From Nemertoderma westbladi (taxonomy: Eukaryota; Xenacoelomorpha; Nemertodermatida; Nemertodermatidae): DNA of 64,000 bases. Under the pieces are notes generated by a model. The model was not told where the DNA came from. It ran no database searches and worked only from the letters and a program-made list of their open reading frames with translations. Location of the stretch: contig JAUCBJ010003741.1 in assembly GCA_032718475.1 (NCBI GenBank), positions 1 through 64,000 on the forward strand, written 5' to 3'. This document shows, in pieces, positions 51,087-61,386 of this stretch (within the stretch, counting starts at the first letter, position 1; every line of letters starts with the position of its first letter). Made by a program: the position numbers and the translations under genes.

Positions 51087-52800
51087 AGCAAAGTGTAAGG
51101 TCCAGTAGTATACCGCTTACCGGATCCTAGTAACGATGTATCTTACCGTAAGATCTAGTAATGTATACGGGCTCGTACAGTATCTGACAACAAATCCCAG
51201 TCCAGGATATCTAAACAAACAGATACAATACACAAACTACTACTGGCGAGGAGCAGAGCCTAGTGTCTATTCTATGTACGTGAGCGGGTCTAATGCCTAC
51301 GAACTAGACAAAAGGATACCTGTCCTCTAACTGGTGAGGCAGATGTACAGTTACAGTAACAGACCAAACTCACGGGAAAACAATCCCCGCGCAGCGAATC
51401 CTAACTATCGCTGACAGTCCTAAATACCGTAACTTGCCGCGGTGTGATTTATATGGTTTATATACGAGCTAGTGGGTTAACAGACCTAGCGTAACAACAC
51501 TGATTCAGTCCTAAATCAGTCGAAAAGGGGTCGTGCCTAATGTAACAATACTGCTGAGCAGAAAACAACAGTTTAATAACGAAAATGAAATACTCCCTTT
51601 TGCCATAACTAAATATCAGATCCTAATTTACAAATACAGATAAATTCTGCCTAAAGTAATATAAAGTACGCTATAACTAGTAGAACTCTAAGGGTAAATA
51701 TGTTTTAGGGTGTGTGTGTGTGGGTGTGTTACAATAAAACAATTTTGGTGTATATCCTTTCACTAGGTTTTAGTGATTTTCTGACCGAAATGATACCGTG
51801 CGCTAGCTACTAAAATAAGCTAGTCGCGTTTTGTAGAACTTTATACTTACAAATGACGTCAAAGCTCTCTCCTTCCTATCCACAACTCAATGGGCAACCA
51901 CGGTGTTAGTAACTACACCCGTGATCGGCACTAATACCAGATTCTGGTTGTAAGATAAGAAATAGGGGTTAATCGCTACCGTACGTTAGCTGATCTGGTA
52001 TACAAATTTGATTCTAGAACTTTGTTGCCGCGGTAGTTAGCAGCAATACCTATCAGTACGTGGCAAGGCGCGGTAGGATATTAATAAAACCTCCCTAGGC
52101 CAAGCGGTGTGACGGTAGCAGAAATACTCCTTGCCTGATCAAATAACTAACTTCAGGCAGGGGGGGGGGGGGGGGTACTAATGTATGTTCTACAAAGCGA
52201 ACCGGTACCAAACAGTCAGTACTACGAATCACTAAATTATGGAACATATGCTGTCCGTACCTATGTACTCGCGTACTGACGAATGGCAATAGTTCGCACC
52301 TGTGAGAAATACAGGTTAACCCAGGGGTTCGCAGGACTGACAAAGGGGGTTTCTGCCTAAATATAATTATTTGATCCTAAATTTTGTGGCGTCCAGGACG
52401 GCGTCACGCTTACCCTGATCTATAGGTCTTACGGCGGGTATAGGTATAGGTCTATAGGGCGTCGAACAAAGTCTTACCTTCCTCATAAAGCGGGCGCTGC
52501 ATGGCAAATGGAGTATTTCGAAGGGCGAAGGGGGTGCGCGGTCAAATCCAATGTGGGCGCTAGCGTGTTGTGGACATCTTTCCCCTGCGTTGCTGACGGC
52601 CTAACGGTCTAGGCTGCCATCTTCCCGATGTTTGGCTGTCCCATAGTTGGACCAAAAGAAAACATGTTCAGGAGTTTGCAGTGTATTTACAGTTTAGCAA
52701 AAGATTTATCAAACAGAATTACAAATAGTTTCAACAAGAAACCAACAAAGTATAACGAAATGATTAGTGCAACTAGAGTAGTGAGTTTGAGACAAGTGAA
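51087..52800. other. Non-coding DNA, no gene
   Basis: Contains a (TG)n microsatellite at about 51,710-51,730, a poly-G run at about 52,161-52,175 and several CGGTA-type words. No coding motif was recognised. It could include degraded 5' parts of the Gypsy element. Confidence 0.45.
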
Positions 52801-52825
52801 GTAAGTGATAACCGAAGGCAAACCA

Positions 52826-52985
52826 GCCCTTTATATACTAAATCTGGGACATAGAATTCACTAGAACCTTCGAGAGTATTCAATGGCCTCACATTGGAGC
52901 AATAAGATATTCCATGCCCTATGATTGGCCCAACTCATCGTTCGATACGTTGTACGCACCTCATTGGCTTACCAATCTGTACCAA
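52826..52985 (-). promoter_or_regulatory. Promoter-like cluster: three CCAAT boxes and a TATA box
   Basis: Read on the minus strand: CCAAT at about 52,965, 52,928 and 52,896, then TAGTATATAAAGGG at about 52,832-52,845. This spacing is typical of a pol II or LTR promoter firing toward lower coordinates. No ORF starts directly downstream; the next same-strand coding sequence is the truncated Gypsy RT 1.75 kb away. Confidence 0.4.
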
Positions 52986-53011
52986 ATGAAAATAAATGGC
53001 CCCAAAATACA

Positions 53012-53095
53012 AATTTCCCGACCGGGATTCGAACTCGTAACCTATCTGTAATGTAACCAACGCCTTAACCATCTGACCACTACGCCACGAGAGTA
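53012..53095 (-). tRNA. tRNA-like unit, probably a SINE head or decayed tRNA
   Basis: On the minus strand an A-box-like TGGCGTAGTGG (53,077-53,087) and a B-box-like GAGTTCGAATCC (53,025-53,036) are correctly ordered and spaced. The acceptor and T stems pair poorly, so a functional tRNA is unlikely. A tRNA-derived SINE is more plausible, though no tail was defined. Confidence 0.45.
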
Positions 53096-53650
53096 ACTAG
53101 GGGTTTTATGTATACAAATATGAATAGGCATATTACATTACTGTAACTTAATCAAAATACGTCGGATTTTCGAAAGTTTTTACGTTAAAGTTAAACTACA
53201 AATGCTATCTTATAGTGAAATAATTCATCACCGCTCCATGAAAACAGTAAGTAAGACTGTTTTCACCAATCGAAATACAAAATATTTACAAACTACTTCT
53301 AAATCTACTGGTGGGGCCTAAAATATAAAATAATCACTATCTAATTATTGCATACTTAATATTGCAGGTACAGCGTAAATACAATCGATCGTACATACAA
53401 ATACAAATTTACCAATTAACTTTAGTGCCTAAAATACAAAAAAGCTTTCGGTTATCAAGATAAACAAATTAAACAAATCAGAACAAAATAAATCAAAACA
53501 AATCGAACAAATAATTGTAACTCTTTCAATAAATCTTTATATATTGTAAATATACATAATAAATTCCGCTAAATTAAATCAGTCTAAATATAAAATAAAC
53601 ATAAGGCGCTAAAATCCTTTAAATAAGTCTTAACGTGTCCTCCTGACGAT
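53096..53650. other. AT-rich DNA, nothing recognised
   Basis: No gene or structured repeat is seen; it is rich in short A/T runs with several AACAAAT-type words around 53,470-53,520. Confidence 0.5.
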
Positions 53651-53705
53651 CTAAATAGTTCGTCCTGCTGGTCTGGATATCTTCTCCTGAGCACTAATTG
53701 CTAAC

Positions 53706-53725
53706 GGTAGGCTCGCAAGCCTTCC
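53706..53725. repeat. Palindromic element copy 1
   Basis: GGTAGGCTCGCAAGCCTTCC, consensus form. It lies 3' of the zinc-knuckle ORF in non-coding sequence. Confidence 0.9.
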
Positions 53726-53759
53726 TTTCCATATCTCGTTCTTCCAAACCCAACATTCA

Positions 53760-53829
53760 TACATAATGTCCGATATAAATACCCAAATATAATGTCCAAA
53801 TATAATATCCGAATATAAATATCCAAAAT
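53760..53829. repeat. Short degenerate tandem repeat between palindromes 1 and 2
   Basis: Words such as ATAATGTCCGATATAAATAC and AATATAATGTCC are repeated three or four times with changes, filling much of the 105 bp between the two palindromic copies. Confidence 0.65.
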
Positions 53830-53830
53830 G

Positions 53831-53850
53831 GGTAGGCTCGCAAGCCTTCC
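53831..53850. repeat. Palindromic element copy 2
   Basis: Consensus GGTAGGCTCGCAAGCCTTCC, just 3' of the stop codon (53,865-53,867) of the zinc-knuckle ORF. Confidence 0.9.
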
Positions 53851-53864
53851 TTCTTCTCGCTTTC

Positions 53865-56800
53865 CTATTCCTTCGTTGAGCGGGCTCGTCCACGTCCTCT
53901 ATTGCGATTGGGTGGTGGTCGAGGTCGAACTGGGCTCGGACTTCGGCGTCGAGTTGTCGGTGGTTCCAAAACGCTAGGAAAGGGGATGACGGGAGTTTCG
54001 CACATCCGTCGTGCGCTCAATCCTCTAAATCCTCGTCCGATTCCAATGGTCGACTTAGTATCGGATCGAGTCTCCACAACGCTAGGAGGAAGTCGAAAGG
54101 GTGGGACTGTTCCGTCCGCTGACACCTCGCTCTCTGACGTCGTTTGGGTTCTAATGGGTTCAGGCAAAGCGTATCCTGTCCCTCCGCGTGGTTCTCTAGC
54201 AAGGGAAACCGTGCCCCGAGTCATCCGGATTTGTGACTTCGATGTCGTCCTCTCGGTGACATTTACTACCTTCTTTATCTCTTGTCCGGCCTTCTGGGCC
54301 TTGAGTATACGAAATTGCTGATCATCCTGTGGGTGACGCGTCTTCTCTGCTAACGAAGTGGCCTTGAAGCCAGTCTCACGCAAAACGTCGGTCTCGTCCA
54401 GAATATACGAGGTTACGCGTTTGTGATAAAATGCGCTCCGGTATGCCCAAGCTATCGAATGCCAGGCTCCTCGATTCCGCTGTTCAACTCGCAGTTTATC
54501 GAATTCTCCGGCGGTAATCTTGTTCACCACAGTTTGAAAGTTCCAAGTATTCTTGTTGTCGGGGTGCACCTGTAAGAAATAGTCCCGCACAACTTTGAAT
54601 CCGCTGTCCAATGGCAATATATCCAGCACCTCCAACAATTCATCATACTGAGGCATAGCCGATACATATCCTTCCTTTGACATTATGAGGGGGTTTACGG
54701 CCCAAAATCCCAAATGTGCTCTCATAGGGAAACGGCGTCGCTGCGTCGATACATGCTCGTCTGCTAGATCCTCCCAATGGTCGAATAACTGTCGAACGAT
54801 TTTAACTGACATGTGCTCATAGGGGACGTCTCTAAGTTGACATTCGGATGCCCTATGGCCCTTAATATTACAATAAGTGCACTGCGCCACGAAACGCCAG
54901 CAAGTGTAGAAAGTGTGCGAATGTTGATCCCCGCACCAGTTGCATACTAAATCCGGTAGAGACATGTGCTTCGCTCCGCATTTCTTTGCGTGGTGGCCAG
55001 TTGCCCCGCATCTGCCACAAATAGTGTTGGCAGGGTACCAAACTCGCTCATAGATGAGATCTCCGATGGGGCGAGCGCTACCGTCCACGTGATAATTCTC
55101 ATCATCTGGGTCAGTCGGTATGTTCGTCTCCGTAGGTTGTACACAAACCATGGCATCGCTTTTCTCCAACTCGCGTATCTCAGTTCGCGTCTTCCTCGGA
55201 AGGTTCTCCTCTATCTCTATGAGTTGCCGCAACGGTTCGTCTATTAGCGCCAACTCGGTCGGATCCACATCGTCGTGATGGGCGGTAGGCTCGCGAGCCT
55301 TCCAGGATCCTTCTGGGCGTTCGAATTCCGCGTGGCGTTCCCCGTCGTAGGGTACTAACGTTAACATCGACGGTCTGTCGACTAGACTTCCCGCGTGAGT
55401 GAGATAGACATCCCTGAAAACGCTAAGTCCCGCTTGCGTGAAAACTTCGCAGTGCGCATCGGTGTTATAAAAGGGTTGGAGAAATCGTCGGAATACATCA
55501 GTATGCGTCCTTCCTCCATCGTAAAAGGTATGTCCTTCGCCGAGACATAACGGGTGTCGCTTTAGGGTTCTGGATACTACATCCGCGATGAAACAAACAT
55601 TAACCGAAGATTCTATCGCTAAATAGTATTGCAAGATTATCCGCGGAGGTGAGGTAATCGCCCAATACACGCAACCTCGCCACTTCAACTGTGACTCGAA
55701 CTCGTTTACGCCGGGGGTATCTCCCTCTCCGTATACGTCCGTGTATTTGCTCCTCTTACTCTCCTTGTAATCCCAACTGAACATTAGATATGAGATATAA
55801 CCCGTCCCAGTTTTTAGCGTGTTATACTCCCTAAAGTATCCTTGCTCGATAGCCCAAAGCAACAATGGTCTAGTATCCACGTATGGCGTAGGCAATCGGT
55901 CCTCTTCCGTGGGCATCCCTGCAAAGTCGCTAATAAGGTCATCCCGTACACCGGATCCGATCTTGACGATGCTCTTGTCCAACACAACGTCTCGCACGGC
56001 CTTTGGCAACATCCTAGCTTCTATGCTACAAGCCAGGTCCATGGATTTAACTATCCGTTTTATCATCGAGTGTCTTTGCGTCGTTCCTTCCGGCATAGGC
56101 ATCTTTCTATCACTCCTCTGTCGGCTGAAGACATGTAACACGCCATCTGGTGCTCTAATCTGTATAGTCTTTGAAGTGAGGCTTTGCTGATGGCTTCCTC
56201 CTCCATTATCGTAAAACATATAACCATTCTCCTTTAGAGATCGGCTAGTCACGTCCCAATCGTCGAGTAAATCGTCGGTAGGGTTCCAAATTCTCCCAAT
56301 CGACTTTTCATCATCGAAACTAATAGGTTTACCGGTCCAATTGGTCGCGATATCGGTGTCGGTCTCAAACGTTCCAACTCTGATCCATAATCGAATCGTT
56401 CTCGTCAGATATCCTCGCAAGATACAAGGTGCGATATCCGTCCCCGCGCGATCCACTTCCTTAAAGTCCGTAATATGTGGAGGCACGTTGCGTACGATTT
56501 TTTGAACTATTACTTTACGCAACTCGGCTGACTCTAACACATCACCAAAGGTAACCGATGGGAGGAAATCCAGGTTCGAAATGATCTCCGGGTGTTCAAC
56601 TATAGGGATCTCGTAAGTTGTCTCCTTCCGGGTCGGTATACTAATAGGAAAACTAGTTGGTCTCGCAACCGGTACTATCGCTCCAGTAGAATGGGGCTGA
56701 GGTTCTCGTGTCATCTCGACATGAGGTATCTGTAGTCTCTGCGACAAACGCTGAGCAAAGGTGATACTATCGAAGAGCTCGGGTGTCATCTCCTTGGGTT

Positions 56801-57621
56801 CGGTTTGATCGTGGGATATCCAATAGAATGGTAGGCTTGCGAGCCTTCCGCCGAACTCCTCGATCTCGCCTTTCTCGTACGCCTTGTACGCCCTGTAGAG
56901 GCTCAAAGCTTCCCGTTTCTCTTGTGTCGACTTATTAGACTCGTCCACTACCATGCTGTAGACGTCTGGTTCGACTAATTTGGGTTCGTAAATAACGATC
57001 TCACCCGCATTCGGTCCACTCATTTTAAACGAATGGTACGGATTTGTCAAAGGGTATCCGCCTTCTTGGTAACGTAGACTTTGGTGGTGTGAACATCGCG
57101 CTAATATCGGCTCGGGGTTCTCCGAGTTCAACCGCATAGGAATCGCGTTGTCTTGCTCATGCATACACGCTCCACATTTATAAAACAGTTTGTATATGGA
57201 GAACGCGTCCTTGGTCTCTGGATCCGCTCCTCGAGCGCGTCTATAAAGATGCATTCCTTCGAATTCGTCTCTGGCTGCAGGTAAAGGTTCATTTACCGTC
57301 AAATATTGCAGCGTATGATACAATCGGCGTATCTCCGTGTCTGGATCCTCGCAAATGTCGCTAGCGTCGCATAACGCATCGTAGGGATATAACGCATTGA
57401 ACTCCGCGCGTAATTCCTCCGTTCTTTTGTTATATGCGTCCAACCGCTGTCGCGTAACATTCGGGTCCGCCTTGGATTTTAGCGAGCTTGGCTGTACTCC
57501 TAGCCATACTCTCCACTCCAAACACACTAAAGTTTTTAGCTCCATAACGATTAAATGGCGCCTGGTGCTCTTGTTCCTGCGTAAACCCTTGACGTAGCTC
57601 CTTATACATCTTCTCCGCCAT
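53865..57621 (-). CDS. Large zinc-knuckle ORF of unknown function (retroelement-associated)
   Basis: About 1250 aa. The long frame opens at an ATG at 57,632, but its first ~50 residues are Arg/Trp-rich and unnatural. A second frame from the ATG at 57,621 starts MAEKMYKELRQGF and reads like a normal protein until about 57,475, so a frameshift near there is likely. Three knuckles lie near residues 860-930: CGRCGATGHHAKKC, CNWCGDQHSHTFYTC and CTYCNIKGHRASEC. An upstream region (about 430-640) has weak likeness to RNase D/DEDD exonucleases (LPKAVRDVVLDKSIVKIGSG, then DTRPLLLWA), but the first acidic motif is not convincing. The C-terminus is Arg/Pro-rich. Two palindromic elements lie inside it in different frames. 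It could be a gag-like or accessory ORF of the adjacent Pao/BEL element. Confidence 0.6.
55284..55303. repeat. Palindromic element copy 3 (perfect palindrome, in coding sequence)
   Basis: GGTAGGCTCGCGAGCCTTCC. The core AGGCTCGCGAGCCT is a perfect 14-bp palindrome. In the host ORF it is read as KAREPT, a different frame from copy 4. Confidence 0.9.
56830..56849. repeat. Palindromic element copy 4 (loop inverted, in coding sequence)
   Basis: GGTAGGCTTGCGAGCCTTCC: outer arms as in the consensus, with the central loop bases in reverse-complement order. In the host ORF it is read as GRLASLP. Confidence 0.9.
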
Positions 57622-57632
57622 CGTATACGCAT

Positions 57633-58360
57633 ATATATGGTTACATATCGTTACGTTTCTACTAGATGAAGCACAAAATAGAGGTTAGATGTGAGGTGAC
57701 TTAGAGTTTGTCGGCTTTTGGCTCAACTCTGCTCTAAACCCCAACCCATTTGCCTAATGACTTCGGGTTCGTGTGATTTCGCACTGGCTCCTAATCCAAA
57801 AAATGTTGTGCCGATAAAAAACGAATTCCGGGTAAACTAGCCGCGAGTCTAAAATACTCACCTTTTAATTTCCCACGCTACATTCCCAAAAGAAAATAGT
57901 GCAGTCGAGAATTAATTTGGTCTAAATAATAGTAGACACGACTACGTAGAACAAGGCCGGTTTTCTTTTTCAAAAAAAATTTATCGGTAGGCTCGCAAGC
58001 CTTCCATCCGCTCTTGTCCTCCCCAATTTTAATTTTTTATCTAGCTGTATTCTAGAATTTGCATTCACTGGAGAATCGTTTTTCTTAAATTTAAATCCAA
58101 ATAAATGGATTTGTCTAATAATTTTGAAAAATTGTCTCACTTGTGGGTTCCAAGTGGAATTCCATTCCTACTGTACACACAATCCCGCTCCTATGTGATA
58201 CATAAGGGTACTACCCTCCATGTTCACATATAAAGACAATGGAATTCCACCGCTGTCTCTATCTACAGTGAAGAGGATTACAAATGCACATACAGTAATA
58301 CAAAATACTAAATTACTAAAATACGGTAAAGCTATGTGGCGGCCATCAAAGGTCCCACAT
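57633..58360. other. Non-coding spacer between Pao/BEL integrase and the zinc-knuckle ORF
   Basis: AT-rich, without a gene. Palindromic copy 5 lies at 57,986-58,005. A 3' LTR of the Pao/BEL element would be expected here if the element ended after integrase, but no paired LTR can be tested in this window. Confidence 0.5.
57986..58005. repeat. Palindromic element copy 5 (non-coding)
   Basis: Consensus GGTAGGCTCGCAAGCCTTCC, preceded by TTTATC in the same way copies 8 and 9 are preceded by TATC or TTTC. Confidence 0.9.
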
Positions 58361-59683
58361 CTATTTACTAATATTGGGTGGAGATTTGTAGTCTCCTGTC
58401 TCGTTTCTAGTTTCCTCTAGGAGTTCGAGACGTTGTACAGGCCTATCTACGGTACGTCCGTCGATAGTCCTTACAGTAACTGTCCTTACTACACCAGATG
58501 TAGGGTGTGTGGTCAAAATGACTCCAGTCAGCCAAAACCGTCTTTTCAGATTAGCTTCAGCCAATAAAACGTGGTCACCACGTCTCAAACATCGTGTATT
58601 TAGATACCAAGAGGTTCTGGTTGAAATAGAGGGCAAATAATATTTCTGCCATATTTCCCAGAATTTATTTGCAAGTAGTTGAGTGATTTTCCAAGCCTTG
58701 TTGCCGTATCTGTCACTATCACCGGGTACCGAAATGGGCAACAATGTCGTCGGCGCCTGCATAAGCAGGTGCACTGGTGTCAAGGCAAACTGTGCGTCGT
58801 TATTGTCTGGGATCAAAGCGATCGGTCTAGTGTTTAAGATCGCTTCGATTTCTATTAGTAACGTCGTCAGTTGGTCGTCTGTCATAATGTGTTGCGTCGG
58901 TATCACTTTAGCCATAGCTGTTTTTATTGAGCCAATCAGCCTTTCCCAAACGCCGCCTCTCCACGGACTGTCTGGAGTATTAAAATTCCAAACAATATGG
59001 TGAGGACGTAGTTCCTCGGAAATCTGGTTTTGGTCCAACTTTCTCAAAGCTCTGGTTATCTCGTTCCGTGCACCCACAAAGTTTGTCCCTTGGTCGCAGT
59101 AAATGGATTTGACCAATCCACGTCTAGCGATAAATCGCCGTAAGGCTAGGATAAAGGCATTGGTGGTTAAATCTGTCACACGCTCAATATGGACAGCTCT
59201 GCTGGCCATGCAAGTGAAGATCAATCCCCAACGTTTTACCTGTACCCTTCCGCGTTTCGCGATTATGGGTCCAAAACAGTCTATCCCTGTCTCAGTGAAA
59301 GGGGGTCAAAATGCCTGTAATCTAGCTAGTGGTAGTTCACTCATTTCCTGGTGTCCTATCCTCGCGTGCACCTTCTTACAAATCATACAGTTCCGTATTA
59401 CCGAACTCAGTGCCTTACTAGGTCTAATCAGTACAAACCTCGAGCGTAAGTGTGATAGACAGTGGTGTCTACCTACGTGTTTGAGTTGTACATGTGCGTC
59501 CAGTATCATAGCGCGCTGTAATTCATGGTGTTGCGGTATGATGATAGGATACCTAAAGTCTAGTGCAAAGTCGATGTTTTGGAGTCTGGACTTGTGACAA
59601 AGTAAGCCCCGGTAAATAATCGGACGACAACTCAAAATCGGTGAAGACTTGATCTGTTTACCTTGGTTGATCGCTGTGAATTC
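58361..59683 (-). pseudogene. Pao/BEL integrase with DUF5641-like tail, one in-frame UGA
   Basis: The frame from 59,683 to 58,361 is continuous except for a TGA at 59,306-59,308. The N-terminus has a zinc-binding region (HVQLKHVGRHH ... CMICKK). The first catalytic Asp is in GIDCFGP just after the TGA, the second in CDQGTNFVGA and the Glu in GGVWERLIGS. The C-terminal part (KFWEIWQKYYLP ... GDHVLLAEANLKRRFW) matches the DUF5641 domain typical of Pao/BEL integrases. It would insert the element's cDNA. Confidence 0.88.
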
Positions 59684-60211
59684 TCATGCGAAATATCGCA
59701 ATTGATAATGGCGAATGATATCAACTTCACAATGGCCAACTTCCTTTAAGGTAAGTCTTCTTGGAAAGTCGCGTTTGCCTCTGGCATATTGTCTCAAACG
59801 TTTGAGCCATGCTAACTTGCGGCACGCGTCAGTCCATGATCTAGTTAGGTTTACTATCCGGTCAACGTAAGTGTTAGTGACGTCATCAGGTAAGGTGTAG
59901 TCGTAGTGTGGATACTTGTCTGGACTTGGTAGGCCCACGGGCCTTCCGGTAGGTTTGTCTGAGTCCCCAAGTACGTCAATCTTTACGGTCTTACCTTTAC
60001 CATCCGCACCTGATGTGTCGACTGACAGTAACGGTTTCAACTCTACAGTACTAGTGTGTTCCTGTGAGCCTGTAAGCTTCCTAACCTTAGTCACACGTTT
60101 AACTGTAGGTGGTAAGTCAAGTACTTTCTTTGAGCGGAGTGTGATCGCTGTGGCCACACCTTTGTCGTCCAAAGAAGTCAAATTCGGTAAGTCTCTAAAT
60201 TTCCGCTCCAA
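59684..60211 (-). pseudogene. Pao/BEL pol segment linking RNase H to integrase
   Basis: In the same frame as the integrase, but ended by a TGA at 59,684-59,686. The TGA lies in a GCATGAGAA context that could come from CpG deamination of CGA. It contains the basic helical segment ACRKLAWLKRLRQYARGKRD and the 'LTLKEVGHCEVDIIRHYQ' stretch seen before integrase in Pao/BEL pol. A diverged palindromic element lies inside (59,928-59,947). Confidence 0.65.
59928..59947. repeat. Palindromic element copy 6 (diverged, stem preserved)
   Basis: GGTAGGCCCACGGGCCTTCC. The inner T-A pair of the stem has become C-G while base pairing is kept. On the minus strand it reads GRPVGLP in the pol frame, in the position where other copies read GRLASLP. 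Confidence 0.75.
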
Positions 60212-61386
60212 TGGGTCTTTTCACTTTCGTCCTTCTGGGCTCCTCCCGGAGGCGCACCCACGAGGCGGACGGGTTTCCACCACCCTGGGGGCCAGTCCGA
60301 CTGACATTTCTATCAGTCGTTTCGCCATAACCGGGCCGCAGGGTGGCCCGATGCTTCCCGGGTTCTGTTTTCGGTCCCCCGATCACACCGGCACAGCTCG
60401 TCGAACGTGTAGCCAGATGGGCGGCTACTGTCAACTTACTGTGGCCTGACTGTACATTGAGCCAACTCAAAAGTATATCAAAGAGTCAACCGGCAGGTGG
60501 ACCAGTCGATAGCGATCGAGCACCAAGGTCGCCCTTGGGCCTAACCGACGGTCTTGTCCCACGTGGGCTTGCGCTACCCAACATTGGAATTTTGACTCGT
60601 TTTCACCCGCCTCGACGGCAGTATTGAAAATTAATACTGTCTGTAGCTCAAAAGCTACTGAACAAGTAACCACTTACCAGTCACTGTACACGTGTACTCA
60701 ACAGATGTTCACAAAATCAAGTACACAACGGTAAACACAAAATCGAACACATACCATGCACACACAGAAGACATAATCATGAAAGACAAAATCGGGGTCA
60801 AATCAGAGGGGACAAAATTGTATCAACTCATAAAGAGTCGATAGTACCTTATTTTGCCGACAGGGCAAAATAACTTTGTGTGCACAAAGTATGCTGGGGC
60901 GCAGTAGAGATATGGTCCTACTAATACCAGCGGCGTCTGGACCAACTGGCAAGGGTTCCCATACTCACTCGCAGTGGCCACACATACAATCACGTGTACT
61001 CACGTACCCACAGCAACAGAAAGCTCAAAGACCCGAACAAATCCCAAAGACCAATCAGCTGAACATGGAGACAATAACATATAGTATCAAAAAAACGGAA
61101 CAGCTGATGGCCAAAGGAACCCATCCAAGCCCCAAGCAAACTGCCACTGATCGCCCACATACAAAACATAGTTCACGCCACATGAACCACAAATCACGCC
61201 ATGCCACCACCCCTACTGTGTACAGGACTGGCAGTACGGCAACAGGCCGACTAGACGGTACCACGGCACCATGTCGATCCATGGTTCGTTAGACACGAGG
61301 GCCTTCAGTGACTCCCTAGCACTATATAGACAATTTAACGTGCCCCCAGACCCTCACGAGTCCGCCGCCGCCTGCTTCCACCACCC
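60212..61386. other. Unexplained 1.2-kb interval inside Pao/BEL pol
   Basis: Interrupts the pol between its RNase H and integrase parts. It holds a GTACACGTGTAC palindrome at about 60,685-60,696 and short open frames without motifs, including a hydrophobic 75-aa frame at 61,055-61,282. It could be an insertion (e.g. a solo LTR) or a non-conserved linker. Confidence 0.4.

Noticed and set aside
53012-53095. Functional tRNA gene
   Set aside because: A and B boxes are present, but the acceptor and T stems do not pair well.
53961-53978. Plus-strand TGGTTCCAAAACGCTAGG, reading WFQNAR, as the missing homeobox exon 3
   Set aside because: The invariant Arg53 is absent, upstream codons do not give residues 45-47, and the sequence is antisense to the C-terminus of the zinc-knuckle ORF. 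A chance match.
61055-61282. Hydrophobic 75-aa ORF as an envelope-like protein
   Set aside because: Too short, without a signal peptide pattern or cysteine framework that can be supported.
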